A DNA stretch of 64,000 nucleotides from an uncultured Ruminococcus sp. (GTDB lineage Bacteria; Bacillota; Clostridia; Oscillospirales; Acutalibacteraceae): NCBI GenBank assembly GCA_902762375.1, contig CACWNY010000004.1, positions 1 to 64,000 on the forward strand, given 5' to 3'. Each line of letters begins with the position of its first letter. Position 1 is the stretch's first letter. Of the stretch, positions 37,352-46,073 are shown piece after piece. Made by a program: the position numbers and the translations under genes. The notes under the pieces were generated by a model. That model had not been told where the DNA came from and made no database searches. It saw only the letters and a program-made list of their open reading frames with translations.

Positions 37352-39025
37352 ATGAAATGGATAAAACAATTAGCAGTTACAGTTATGATTTTGGCAAGTA
37401 TTAATGCGAATGTTGTGATTAGCAATGCAGAATTTACCAGAAATAAAAAAAAGGTAGTTGAAAGTTCTTCAGCAAGTGTGAATGTATTGGGTTCACAGAC
37501 AGAAATTTCTTCTCTTATCAGTGCCGACACAACACTTCCCACGACATACAGCAGTGTCGATAAAGGGTATGTTACCCATGTCAGAAATCAGGGGTCGCAT
37601 AATACTTGTTGGATATATTCTTCTCTGGCAACACTGGAGAGTGCCCTTTTGAAAAAAGGTTACGGTAATTTTGACCTGTCGGAGGAACACCTTGACATAT
37701 GGGCGACCGTCAGAGAAAACGGTACAGGCTGGACGAGAGAACTCAACAGCGGTTCGTTGTTTGATACGGCAACGGGATATCTTGCGTCATGGCAGGGAGC
37801 AAGGCTGGAAAGTCAGATTCCCTATGATTACGCAAAGGGCAGAACCTTTGAACAGATAGACGCAATCGGTACTGCTGAATACGGTGTGACCGACATTGTT
37901 ATTCTTCCCAAAGACAGAACGGCTATCAAAAATGCCGTCAGGGAATACGGAGCGGTGTCGGCGAATTTTTCGTCCAACAGTATTTTTTTCAATAGTGACA
38001 AAACAGCAGTATATGCTTATAAGACTTTTTCATCGGTATCACAGGTGCAGGGTCATGCGATTTCGATAGTAGGCTGGGACGACAACTACGCTAAAGAAAA
38101 TTTCCGTACAGGATATAATCCGCCTCATGACGGTGCATGGCTTTGTAAGAACAGCTGGGGCAGTAGTTATAACAGTATCGGTGGTTATTTATGGATTTCC
38201 TATGATGACCCTTATTTGTTCAGCGATATTCTCAGTACACAATTTGCGATAAAAGATGTCATGAAAATTGACGATAACACGAAAATGTATCAGGTCGAAA
38301 ATTATGGAGCTACCTACGATTTCAACATTGCACAGACGGACGAAAACGGTATGTCGCAACCAGTAAAGGATATTACTTTCATCAACAAATTTGATTTTAC
38401 GGATAAATACGGTTATTTAGAAAAAGTAATGTTTGAAAGTCTGGCAGTCGGCACAAAATACACTGTCTATTACATTCCCTTAAACGGCAGTGGTGTACCA
38501 ACATCTCTGGAAAAAAACTGGATTACACTGGCAAGCGGTACAGTCGATTATAGCGGTTACAGAAGTGTTCCTGTCGATTATGAATTGCCCTACGGAAAAG
38601 GAGCTGTCGGGGTGAGAATTGACGGCACTGACAAAGACATACAAAGCACATTAGGTTGTGATGAATGGTTGCAGAACAGTAGTGGAAAAATGTTGTTTTT
38701 GCCTGACGCTAAAAAAGACACCAGCTACTTCAAATATGACGGTTCGCTTTACGAACTGCTTGATTTTTATCAGGACAGCTTTGATGATGACATAGGGTCT
38801 AATTTTGTCATTAAAGCCATCACCAAATGTGACGATGGTATTCAAAAATACGATGTCAACAATGACGGCAGTTTTTCACTCTCCGATATTCTCCTCACCC
38901 AGCGTTACTTACTTGGTATGCTCCCTTTCTCCCGCAATCAACTCTACACCGCCGATATCAACTCCAATTCCACTATCTCTCTTTCCGATATCGTCCTCAT
39001 GCAACGGCACTTTTTTAATGCGTAA
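37352..39025 (+). CDS. secreted papain-family (C1) cysteine peptidase with dockerin
   Basis: A 557-residue exported protein. Residues 1-25 are a signal peptide. The peptidase domain (about 60-300) has the oxyanion Gln and catalytic Cys in RNQGSHNTCWIYSSLA, the catalytic His in QGHAISIVGWDDNY and Asn in CKNSWGSSYN. A beta-sandwich lectin-like domain follows (about 300-490). The last 60 residues are a type I dockerin with two calcium loops, DVNNDGSFSLSDI and DINSNSTISLSDI. Dockerins plug enzymes into cohesin-bearing scaffolds, so this peptidase is likely part of a cellulosome-like surface complex. AGGGGG precedes the ATG. Confidence 0.93.
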   Translation: MKWIKQLAVTVMILASINANVVISNAEFTRNKKKVVESSSASVNVLGSQTEISSLISADTTLPTTYSSVDKGYVTHVRNQGSHNTCWIYSSLATLESALLKKGYGNFDLSEEHLDIWATVRENGTGWTRELNSGSLFDTATGYLASWQGARLESQIPYDYAKGRTFEQIDAIGTAEYGVTDIVILPKDRTAIKNAVREYGAVSANFSSNSIFFNSDKTAVYAYKTFSSVSQVQGHAISIVGWDDNYAKENFRTGYNPPHDGAWLCKNSWGSSYNSIGGYLWISYDDPYLFSDILSTQFAIKDVMKIDDNTKMYQVENYGATYDFNIAQTDENGMSQPVKDITFINKFDFTDKYGYLEKVMFESLAVGTKYTVYYIPLNGSGVPTSLEKNWITLASGTVDYSGYRSVPVDYELPYGKGAVGVRIDGTDKDIQSTLGCDEWLQNSSGKMLFLPDAKKDTSYFKYDGSLYELLDFYQDSFDDDIGSNFVIKAITKCDDGIQKYDVNNDGSFSLSDILLTQRYLLGMLPFSRNQLYTADINSNSTISLSDIVLMQRHFFNA

Positions 39026-39056
39026 TTCGTAATTTTTTCGGGCAGATGTTCATAGA

Positions 39057-39097
39057 AAACCCGCTCTCAGTTTATTCCTGAGGGCGGGTTTCTTTTA
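39057..39097. terminator. bidirectional terminator between peptidase and leucine-rich-repeat protein
   Basis: AAACCCGCTCTCAG pairs with CTGAGGGCGGGTTT, followed by TCTTTT; an A-run on the left gives a T-run for the converging minus-strand gene. Confidence 0.85.
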
Positions 39098-39136
39098 GAA
39101 AAATCCAATATATTATTGAAGAAAGTTATTTATGTA

Positions 39137-41272
39137 TTATTCACTATCATTTTTTCGGCGTTTTTTCAGCAAGGCTACCGAAACAGAGGATGCTACTAAT
39201 GTCAGTACAGCCATCAATGGTGCTGTTGCTCCAGTACTTACAACTTTTCCGCTAACGGTACTACCGTTATTTGTATTACCATTGTTAGTATTGCCACCGT
39301 TGTTATCACCATTACCTGTACTCGATGGCTTTGTAGTGTCAGGTTTTGTAGTGTCAGGCTTTGTAGTGTCAGGCTTTGTAGTGTCAGGCTTTGTAGCGTC
39401 AGGTTTTGTAGTGTCAGGCTTTGTAGCGTCAGGCTTTGTAGGTTCAGGCGGTACAGGTGTATCAACATCTCTATACTCTTTTTCGCCACAGTTAGCACAA
39501 GTTCTTACTTCTTGCTTAGCATTATCGGGGTCTACAGTCCACTCACTCCAGTTATGACCTAATGCAGGAATAATCTCTGTAACAGTTTTACCACAATCTG
39601 AACAAGTACCTGTTTTTTCTCCATTTTCTGTGCAGGTAGGCTCTTTGGTTACAGTAAGGTTTTTGTGTCCTTTGGGGTCAATATATTCTACGCTTTCTAG
39701 ATGACCACAGATTTTACATCTTGTAATCTTTATTCCACCGTCTTCACAGGTAGCTTCTATAATGTGTGTTTCGTTTTCATGGGTGTGTCCGTCTAAAGCT
39801 ACAAATTTAATGTTTTCTTCATTTGCGTAACTTTCAGCTCTTGTACCTGTATAACCATAAATGGTAAGGTCATCACTGTGTTCATAAAAAGAACCGTGCC
39901 AACCACCTTTTATTTTTGTAACACTTTCAGGAATAATAACTTTTTTTAGAGATTTACAATCCTCAAAAGCACTTTCTTCAATAATTGTTACACTTTCAGG
40001 AATAATCATACTTTCCAGAGATGAACAAGTCCTAAATGCTTCCGAGTTAATCGTTGTAACAGTAGCTAAAATATTTACATCTGTAAGTTTTGTACAACCT
40101 TTAAACATATCTGACGAAATTTCTGTTAAATCAGTATTTTCATCACTTTGAAATACAACAGTTTTTAATTCCTTACAATTTTCAAAAATTCCGCCCCATA
40201 CTCCGTCAAGTTTTTTTAAACTGGCAGGTAAAATAATATTTTCAATTTTAGTATTTGCGAATGCACAACTGCCTATTGTTTCAAGTGAATTTCCAAATGA
40301 AACATTTTGTAGAGATGTACAGTCTTTAAATGCCTCTCTACCTATAAAAGTTACTTTATCAGGAATTTTGATATTTGTTAATGCACTACAACTATAAAAA
40401 CTACTTGCACCGATAGTTTCAAGATTTTCAGAAAAAGCAATGCTTGAAATGTTTACACAGCCATCAAAAGTGTAGTTATTTATCTCTGTAACTTTATTAG
40501 GAATAACAATATTTTTTAACGAAGAACATCCTACAAAACAAGATTCACCTATACTTTCCATACTTTGTGGTAATTTTATGTTTTCGAGAGATTTACATCT
40601 ACGAAAAGCATTATTTCCTATTTCCTTAACATTTTCACCAAGTTCTACAACTTTAAGAGCATCACATTCAAAAAATGCACTTCCACCAATTGTATTAAGA
40701 TTTTTACCTAACTTGACTGTTTTTAAATTAGAACAATGAGAAAAAATACCATCTCCATATGGACTATCTATACTGCCAATGATTTTTACACTATCGGGTA
40801 AAGTTATATTTTCAAGAGCCGTACAATAACTAAATGCACCTTTTTCTATTATTTCAACACCATTTTGAATATCAACTTTGCTTAAACCTGCACAACCTTG
40901 AAAAGCACTTATCCTAATAGTTTCAACACCACTTTTAATGTCAATACTGCGTAAACCTGTACAACCTTGAAAAGCACATATACCTATTATTTTAACAGTA
41001 CCAGGTATTGTCAGACTTTGATAACCCGTTTTACCCATAAAACTATAGTCACCTATTTCGGTAACTGTTTTGCCGTCAACAGTGTTGGGAATAATTAAAT
41101 CTCCGCTTTGTTTACTGTAGCCGATAATTTTCGCTGTATTGTCACTCTTGATTTCGTAATACCAGCCATCAGATGTGGTCTGTTCTTCCACCGCTGAAAC
41201 CGAAACTGTTGCATTGTCCACAACGCTGTAAGACATATAAGCCGTACTTGTCACCATAGCACAAGCCAACAT
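39137..41272 (-). CDS. BspA-like leucine-rich-repeat surface protein
   Basis: About 711 residues. After a partial signal-like segment, about 16 TpLRR/BspA repeats of the type LTxIxIPxSVTxIGxxAFxxCxxL run from residue 60 to 460. They are followed by two Cys-rich modules (CEDGGIKITRCKICG; CTENGEKTGTCSDCGK), a TKPDTTKPDA repeat stalk and a C-terminal helix with KKRRKN. Such proteins bind host or bacterial surfaces. The start is doubtful: the ATG used has no ribosome site and cuts a natural signal peptide (KYFLTGKKVLTLMLACAMV), whose codons are present upstream up to a TAA with no start codon. The gene may be start-defective. Confidence 0.82.
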   Translation of the reverse strand: MLACAMVTSTAYMSYSVVDNATVSVSAVEEQTTSDGWYYEIKSDNTAKIIGYSKQSGDLIIPNTVDGKTVTEIGDYSFMGKTGYQSLTIPGTVKIIGICAFQGCTGLRSIDIKSGVETIRISAFQGCAGLSKVDIQNGVEIIEKGAFSYCTALENITLPDSVKIIGSIDSPYGDGIFSHCSNLKTVKLGKNLNTIGGSAFFECDALKVVELGENVKEIGNNAFRRCKSLENIKLPQSMESIGESCFVGCSSLKNIVIPNKVTEINNYTFDGCVNISSIAFSENLETIGASSFYSCSALTNIKIPDKVTFIGREAFKDCTSLQNVSFGNSLETIGSCAFANTKIENIILPASLKKLDGVWGGIFENCKELKTVVFQSDENTDLTEISSDMFKGCTKLTDVNILATVTTINSEAFRTCSSLESMIIPESVTIIEESAFEDCKSLKKVIIPESVTKIKGGWHGSFYEHSDDLTIYGYTGTRAESYANEENIKFVALDGHTHENETHIIEATCEDGGIKITRCKICGHLESVEYIDPKGHKNLTVTKEPTCTENGEKTGTCSDCGKTVTEIIPALGHNWSEWTVDPDNAKQEVRTCANCGEKEYRDVDTPVPPEPTKPDATKPDTTKPDATKPDTTKPDTTKPDTTKPDTTKPSSTGNGDNNGGNTNNGNTNNGSTVSGKVVSTGATAPLMAVLTLVASSVSVALLKKRRKNDSE

Positions 41273-41340
41273 CAGCGTGAGAACTTTTTTGCCTGTTAAA
41301 AAATATTTTTATAGACTTTTCACACAGAATAAAAAGTACT

Positions 41341-41412
41341 ATAGTTCTTAAAGTTCAGGAACTATAATGATTATAAGTGATAAAGTTCTTTTTGTCAATA
41401 CTCAAAGTTCTT
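41341..41412. promoter_or_regulatory. repeated AAAGTTC operator between the BspA-like gene and XRE regulator
   Basis: The palindrome ATAGTTC...GAACTAT (41341-41365) surrounds an AAAGTTC box, and two further AAAGTTCTT boxes lie at 41382 and 41404. The array sits in the divergent promoter region and is a natural binding site for the adjacent XRE repressor. Confidence 0.6.
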
Positions 41413-41494
41413 TTTTTTTTACTTTTATAATTAGACAAAGCACTTTTGTTCTGCTATTTTCTGTACTAAAGTAATTTTAGGAGATGATTATATA

Positions 41495-41824
41495 ATGAAA
41501 AATTATGAATTTGGCGACAGATTAAAAAAATTACGCTTACAGCGTGGACTTTCTCAGGAAGAACTTGGGTTCAGATGTAATATGCAGGCTTCACACATAG
41601 GACAGATTGAACGCAAACAAAAAAATCCTACATTTGATACGCTGATAAAAATTGCTAATGGTTTTGATATGCCACTGATTGAATTGCTTGATTTTGAACC
41701 TAATGAAATTGATGACGAAAAACAGGAAAATATCCGACAGATTAATGTATATCTTAAAAAATTAAATCTAAAACAACAAAGGCATATACTTGCAATCGTG
41801 AAAACATTTCTGGATTACGAGTAA
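41495..41824 (+). CDS. XRE family transcriptional regulator
   Basis: A 109-residue HTH_3 protein: GDRLKKLRLQRGLSQEELGFRCNMQASHIGQIERKQKNPTFDTLIKIANGFDMPLIELL at residues 6-65, then a short acidic/basic helical tail that may mediate dimerisation. TTAGGAG lies 10 bases before the ATG. It is divergent from the BspA-like surface protein with an AAAGTTC box array between, so it probably controls both genes. Confidence 0.9.
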   Translation: MKNYEFGDRLKKLRLQRGLSQEELGFRCNMQASHIGQIERKQKNPTFDTLIKIANGFDMPLIELLDFEPNEIDDEKQENIRQINVYLKKLNLKQQRHILAIVKTFLDYE

Positions 41825-41902
41825 TGTCTTTTTTTAATGTGAAAAAATGGCATAAAGAGAGGAGGTGGAGCATAAGGTAAAAGAAAAGGGGGGAATATAA
41901 AA

Positions 41903-42463
41903 ATGTTAGGGATAGCGATAGGGTTGTCGTGTGACGCATTTGCGGTGAGCGTGGTATTAGGGAGTGGAGGAAAGCGAGTAAAGATAGCGGAGGCATTGCG
42001 GATAGCGTGGTGGTTCGGGATAATGCAGGCGATAATGCCGATGATAGGGTGGGGAGTGTGCATGATGGGAGGAAATCTGTCAGGCAGACTATCCCATATT
42101 TTTGCGTTTGCGGTACTTTCGGGAATGGGGATAAAGATGATAATAGAATTTTGCCGACAAAAGACAGACCCCCAAAGCGATACACCTGTAAAGATATATA
42201 CACTTTGGGGAATACTTATGCTTGCGGTAAGTGTCAGTCTGGACGCACTGGCAGTAGGAATACTGTTGCCGAGTGCTTTTGGGTGTGAAAATTTTTTAAG
42301 TATGACATTCGCCGTCGGGATTATCGGAGGGGTAGCGTTTGGATTAAGTTTTGCAGGGGTGTATGTGGGGGAATTTTTCGGGAAAATCTGTTCGCACTAT
42401 GCAAGACTTTTCGGGGGAATATTGCTTTTGCTGACAGGCTTAAAAATATTAATCCGTCATTAA
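41903..42463 (+). CDS. mntP: manganese efflux pump MntP
   Basis: A 186-residue protein with six membrane helices in two inverted halves. The metal-binding motifs LSCDAFAVSV (helix 1) and VSLDALAVGI (helix 4) are the MntP signature with paired Asp residues. It exports Mn2+. A GGGGGGAA site precedes the ATG. The upstream space is too short for a yybP-ykoY riboswitch and I see none. Confidence 0.93.
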   Translation: MLGIAIGLSCDAFAVSVVLGSGGKRVKIAEALRIAWWFGIMQAIMPMIGWGVCMMGGNLSGRLSHIFAFAVLSGMGIKMIIEFCRQKTDPQSDTPVKIYTLWGILMLAVSVSLDALAVGILLPSAFGCENFLSMTFAVGIIGGVAFGLSFAGVYVGEFFGKICSHYARLFGGILLLLTGLKILIRH

Positions 42464-42469
42464 TCAAAA

Positions 42470-42585
42470 TAATTTCGCCGAACGAAGCGAAGCCCTAAAA
42501 GTTTTTGTCAAACTTTTTTCAAAAAGTTTGTGGGGTTCAGGGGCAACGCCCCTGATAGGATTGTTAAGGGCAAAGCCCTAACAGA
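42470..42585 (+). repeat. dispersed hairpin repeat, copy 10
   Basis: CCGAACGAAGCGAAG, a CAAAC...GTTTG hairpin, GGGGCAACGCCCC and AAGGGCAAAGCCCT. Confidence 0.85.
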
Positions 42586-42655
42586 AAAACTAACAGTTGC
42601 AAAAACAGGGAGGATATGTTACAATACATAGCAAAGCTGAAAAGGAGAGTAGCAT

Positions 42656-43711
42656 ATGAATAACGAAGAAGAAAAAAGAACAGACGGTCAGGAACAGGAA
42701 GAAATTGAAGAAATTCTGTCGGGAGTGCAGTCTTTGAAGGACGAAGTCGAACAGGAAGAAGATAATGGTGGGTATGTCAGTCAGTTCGGGGAACTGGAGG
42801 AATTTACTGAGGACACGGAAGAAAATACAGTTGTCACCAAAAAGCCGAGAAGTACCAAAAAAGTGGTAGTGGTGAGTATCATAGTGGTATGTTTGTTGTT
42901 GGCAGGTGCATTAGGGGTGTATTTTGCCTTTTTCGACAAGAGCATTTACGGAACATGGGTCAACACCCAGACAACATCTGACGGAACACAACTTTCGACC
43001 TATTATGTATTCGAGAGAAATTCACTGGAAACCTATTCGGCAAATGAATATGTGCATCAAAGGACGGTTTACAATCAGGTAAAATATGATGAAAACACAT
43101 TTGGAATTTTGCAGAATGGTGAAGTATCTATGAATTGTTCATACAGTGTGACAGGAAATCTAATAAAAGGGAAAAAGTTATCCTATACGATGAAGGGTTA
43201 TGAAGAGCAACCGCCCGTAGAAATGGACAAAGTGAGTAAGAAAGACCTGCCCAATGCAGACGACCTGAAAGGACCGAAATTTAAGCTGAACGACAAAATT
43301 GTAGGTGTGTGGGAAAAAGAAGATAATGTAGGGTATATGGAATATCTGATATTTGACGAAACAGGAAAGATGACGGTATTCAATGCAGACAATTCCAGTA
43401 TGCAGGAAAATATCCAGAAATACAATTTTGACGGAAAAGAGCTGACGATGGCAGGCGATACAGAAGATACAAAAATCAAAGCAAGCATAGATGGAAAGAC
43501 ATTTTCAGTCACAATAGAAAGTATGTATGTAGGAGAGATTGTACAGAAGTACAATAAAATCACAGACGAAGAATTTACGCAAATCAAGAGTAAGTTAAAG
43601 GAAGGAACTTATGAAATTCCGACCAACCCGACAGTTCCCGTCACAGAAGCAACAGAAAATGCTACCGAAAGTATGACAGAAACGGTTACAGAGCTTGTTA
43701 CAAAAGAATAA
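42656..43711 (+). CDS. membrane-anchored protein of unknown function (lipocalin-like repeats)
   Basis: A 351-residue type II membrane protein. Residues 1-65 are very acidic, 66-92 include KK and a membrane helix (VVVVSIIVVCLLLAGALGVYFAFF), and two related outer beta domains follow, each opening with a GTW/GVW strand (YGTWVNTQTTSDGTQ; VGVWEKEDNVGYMEY) and ending in a threonine-rich tail. The pattern resembles DUF5640-type domains. AAAGGAG precedes the ATG. Role unknown. Confidence 0.7.
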   Translation: MNNEEEKRTDGQEQEEIEEILSGVQSLKDEVEQEEDNGGYVSQFGELEEFTEDTEENTVVTKKPRSTKKVVVVSIIVVCLLLAGALGVYFAFFDKSIYGTWVNTQTTSDGTQLSTYYVFERNSLETYSANEYVHQRTVYNQVKYDENTFGILQNGEVSMNCSYSVTGNLIKGKKLSYTMKGYEEQPPVEMDKVSKKDLPNADDLKGPKFKLNDKIVGVWEKEDNVGYMEYLIFDETGKMTVFNADNSSMQENIQKYNFDGKELTMAGDTEDTKIKASIDGKTFSVTIESMYVGEIVQKYNKITDEEFTQIKSKLKEGTYEIPTNPTVPVTEATENATESMTETVTELVTKE

Positions 43712-43717
43712 TAAAAG

Positions 43718-43755
43718 AAACTCCCTGTTGTTGCTATAACGACAGGGAGTTTTTC
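43718..43755 (+). terminator. terminator after the lipocalin-like protein
   Basis: AAACTCCCTGT pairs with ACAGGGAGTTT, followed by TT. Confidence 0.85.
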
Positions 43756-43756
43756 A

Positions 43757-43926
43757 AAATCTGCTATCGCAGATTTTGTTTGGATTTTTGGGGAGTTTAA
43801 GGGCTTCGCCCTTAAAAATCCCACGAGGGGCTTTGCCCCTCGACCCCACAACTTTTTGAAAAAAGTTGACAAAAACTTTTAAGTGTCACCGCCATACGGT
43901 GGATTAGTCTATTACGAATTACGCAT
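43757..43926 (+). repeat. dispersed hairpin repeat, copy 11
   Basis: Inverted orientation: AAAATCTGCTATCGCAGATTTT, AAGGGCTTCGCCCTT, GGGGCTTTGCCCC, a CAACTTTTT...AAAAGTTG hairpin, AACTTTTAAGTGTCACCGCC and ATTACGAATTACGCATTA, overlapping the ABC-F stop. Confidence 0.85.
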
Positions 43927-45508
43927 TATTTTGAAGGTATTCGTCGTAGCTGGAGGTAATATCCTTAATGCCGTCATTTTGAATGAAGATGATACGGTTA
44001 GCGACAGTGGAGATAAATTCGTGGTCATGGGAGGTAAAGAGGACAATACCAGGGAAATTGGTCAGTCCCTTATTGACAGCGGTAATAGATTCGAGGTCAA
44101 GGTGGTTGGTAGGCTGGTCAAGGACGAGGACATTAGCCTTACGCATCATCATTCTGGAGAGCATACAGCGTACTTTTTCGCCACCGCTGAGAACCTTTAC
44201 AGGTTTGAAAACATCTTCACCACTGAACAACATTCTACCAAGAAATCCTCTTAAATAGGTATCGGTATGGTCAGAGCCGTTATTATACTGTTCGAGCCAG
44301 TCCAAGATATTGAGGTCACAATCGAAAAATTCAGAATTATCGAGAGGGAAATAAGATAGGCTGGTACTCACGCCCCACTTGAACGACCCCTGAAAATCCT
44401 TATCATTTTCCATAAGGATTTCGAACAGAGAGGTAACAGTAGTTTCCTTATCGCTGATAAAAGCAATCTTATCGCCTTTTTCGACACGGAACGATACATT
44501 TTTAAGGACATATTCTCCGTCAATTTTTTTACTCAAATTTTCGACCGCAAGGATTTCCTTACCGACTTCTCTTTCCTGAGTAAAACCGACAAAGGGATAG
44601 CGTCTGCTGGAGGCAGGCATTTCTTCAACGGTGAGTTTATCCAACAATTTTCGTCTGGCGGTAGCCTGTTTAGATTTTGACTTATTGGCAGAAAATCTGG
44701 CGATAAAATTTTGGAGTTCTTTAATTTTTTCTTCATTTTTCTTATTTTGTTGTTTTATCATTGCCTGAACAAGCTGACTGGACTCATACCAGAACTCATA
44801 ATTTCCGACATACATTTTAATTTTGCCGTAATCAATATCGACCATATGGGTACACACAGTATTAAGGAAATGTCTGTCATGGCTGACAACAATGACGGTT
44901 CCCAAATAGTCAAGTAAAAAGTCTTCCAGCCAAGAAATTGCCATAATATCCAGATTATTGGTAGGTTCGTCCATCATAAGTATTTCAGGGTTACCGAAAA
45001 GTGCCTGTGCGAGCAACACTTTTACTTTTTCATTACCCGTAAGGGTATTCATTTCCGAATAGAGAATATTTTCGTTAAGACCCAATCCTTGTATGAGTTT
45101 AGAAACATCACTTTCTGCTTCCCAGCCATTCATTTCAGCAAATTCCGCTTCCAGTTCACTGGCTCTTATACCGTCCTCATCACTGAAATCCGTTTTAGCA
45201 TAGAGCATATCTTTTTCTTTTATGATATCATACAATTTCTGATTACCCATAATTACCGTGTCCAGCACCGTATACTCATCGAAGGCAAAATGGTCTTGTT
45301 TCAAAACGCTTATTCTGTCCCCCTCCGAAATGATGATTTCTCCCGTTGTAGGTTCCAGTTCTCCGGTAAGCACTTTAAGGAAGGTAGATTTTCCTGCACC
45401 GTTTGCTCCAATGACACCGTAACAGTTTCCAGGAGTAAATTTTAAATCTACTTCTTTAAACAAATCCGTTCCGCTGAAATTTACACTGACATTTGCTACT
45501 GTAATCAT
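43919..45508 (-). CDS. ABC-F family ATP-binding protein
   Basis: A 529-residue soluble protein with two ABC ATPase domains: Walker A GVIGANGAGKST, signature NTLTGNEKVKVLLA, Walker B LMMDEPTNNLD in the first; KVLSGGEKVRCMLS and LVLDQPTNHLDLES in the second. The basic linker between them (QQNKKNEEKIKELQNFIARFSANKSKSKQATARRKLL) is the ABC-F ribosome-interaction feature. The second domain's Walker A is degenerate (FISDKETTVT). ABC-F proteins bind the ribosome E site; whether this one is housekeeping or antibiotic-protective is not decidable. Start chosen with AAAGGATGG 8 bases upstream. Confidence 0.93.
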   Translation of the reverse strand: MITVANVSVNFSGTDLFKEVDLKFTPGNCYGVIGANGAGKSTFLKVLTGELEPTTGEIIISEGDRISVLKQDHFAFDEYTVLDTVIMGNQKLYDIIKEKDMLYAKTDFSDEDGIRASELEAEFAEMNGWEAESDVSKLIQGLGLNENILYSEMNTLTGNEKVKVLLAQALFGNPEILMMDEPTNNLDIMAISWLEDFLLDYLGTVIVVSHDRHFLNTVCTHMVDIDYGKIKMYVGNYEFWYESSQLVQAMIKQQNKKNEEKIKELQNFIARFSANKSKSKQATARRKLLDKLTVEEMPASSRRYPFVGFTQEREVGKEILAVENLSKKIDGEYVLKNVSFRVEKGDKIAFISDKETTVTSLFEILMENDKDFQGSFKWGVSTSLSYFPLDNSEFFDCDLNILDWLEQYNNGSDHTDTYLRGFLGRMLFSGEDVFKPVKVLSGGEKVRCMLSRMMMRKANVLVLDQPTNHLDLESITAVNKGLTNFPGIVLFTSHDHEFISTVANRIIFIQNDGIKDITSSYDEYLQNNA

Positions 45509-45659
45509 AATGTTATCCATCCTTTACCCATATTTTCGGATATGATTATAGCATTAAATGTTCTTTCCGACAAGCCATATTTTTACTTTGGGATTTTCAC
45601 CAAATTCCTTATTTATTTTTAGTAAAAATTGTTATTGTAGGAAATTTTTTGATAATTAT

Positions 45660-45689
45660 TTGACATCTGAATGGGAATAATTATATAAT
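45660..45689 (+). promoter_or_regulatory. strong promoter upstream of the transposon relic
   Basis: Consensus TTGACA, an 18-base spacer and consensus TATAAT, reading towards the relic and the DUF6465-like gene. Confidence 0.75.
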
Positions 45690-45751
45690 ATATAAGGTCT
45701 TCATATCACACCCTTTTAAGAGTGCGTAAATTGAGATACGGTGTATATTTA

Positions 45752-45845
45752 TCCTGAATCGGCAAGAAGACTCCGACCTCTATAGGTCGGGGATGAATTG
45801 CCCGTCAGCCACAAGGCTGACTGTTTCCTTGACAACATTAAGATA
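45752..45845 (+). mobile_element. ~94-bp IS200/IS605-type relic, copy 2
   Basis: Begins CCTGAATCGGCAAGAAG right after TTTAT, contains CCGACCTCTATAGGTCGG and TCAGCCACAAGGCTGA (loop differs from copy 1 while the stem is kept), and ends CCTTGACAACATTAAGAT. It has the same ends and target as the copy that splits the aldo/keto reductase. Confidence 0.75.
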
Positions 45846-45857
45846 TGTTGCTAAAAT
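45829..45857 (+). promoter_or_regulatory. promoter spanning the relic's right end
   Basis: TTGACA within the relic, a 17-base spacer and TAAAAT just beyond it would start a transcript near 45864, at the foot of the structured RNA candidate. Confidence 0.55.
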
Positions 45858-45863
45858 ATCATA

Positions 45864-46005
45864 GGTAAGGTTTCCAAAAGTTGTTCGTAAGACAACAGCC
45901 TCCTAAAAAACCCATAGCCTCGGAAACTGATGCCCGTAAAATGAAATCCTTTGCAAGGTTGGGCGGATTAAAGGAAGCTCCTGCCTCTATAGGCGGTGAG
46001 TACTT
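45864..46005 (+). ncRNA. omega-RNA-like structured RNA (transposon-associated, no nuclease gene)
   Basis: About 140 bases that fold into GTTTCC/GGAAAC enclosing a GTTGT/ACAAC hairpin, then GCCC/GGGC enclosing ATCCTT/AAGGTT, then GCTC-GCCTCTATAGGC-GAGT, and end TTCAC. The layout and terminal hairpin resemble the omega-RNA / HEARO RNAs of IscB and TnpB elements. A promoter precedes it. No IscB, TnpB or TnpA is present. An 84-codon frame across it is probably not a gene. Function inferred by resemblance only. Confidence 0.45.
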
Positions 46006-46073
46006 CACTGCACACACGATTTGTTTTGGGAGTATGTGTGTCAGTAAAAATCTGAGAAAGAAGGTATTTTTTG

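Noticed and set aside
39238..39498. A frame of repeated TLQSLTLQN units
   Set aside because: Out-of-frame shadow of the TKPDTTKPDA repeat stalk of the BspA-like protein.
41825..41902. Possible yybP-ykoY manganese riboswitch before mntP
   Set aside because: Only 78 bases are available and none of the conserved riboswitch pairing is visible.
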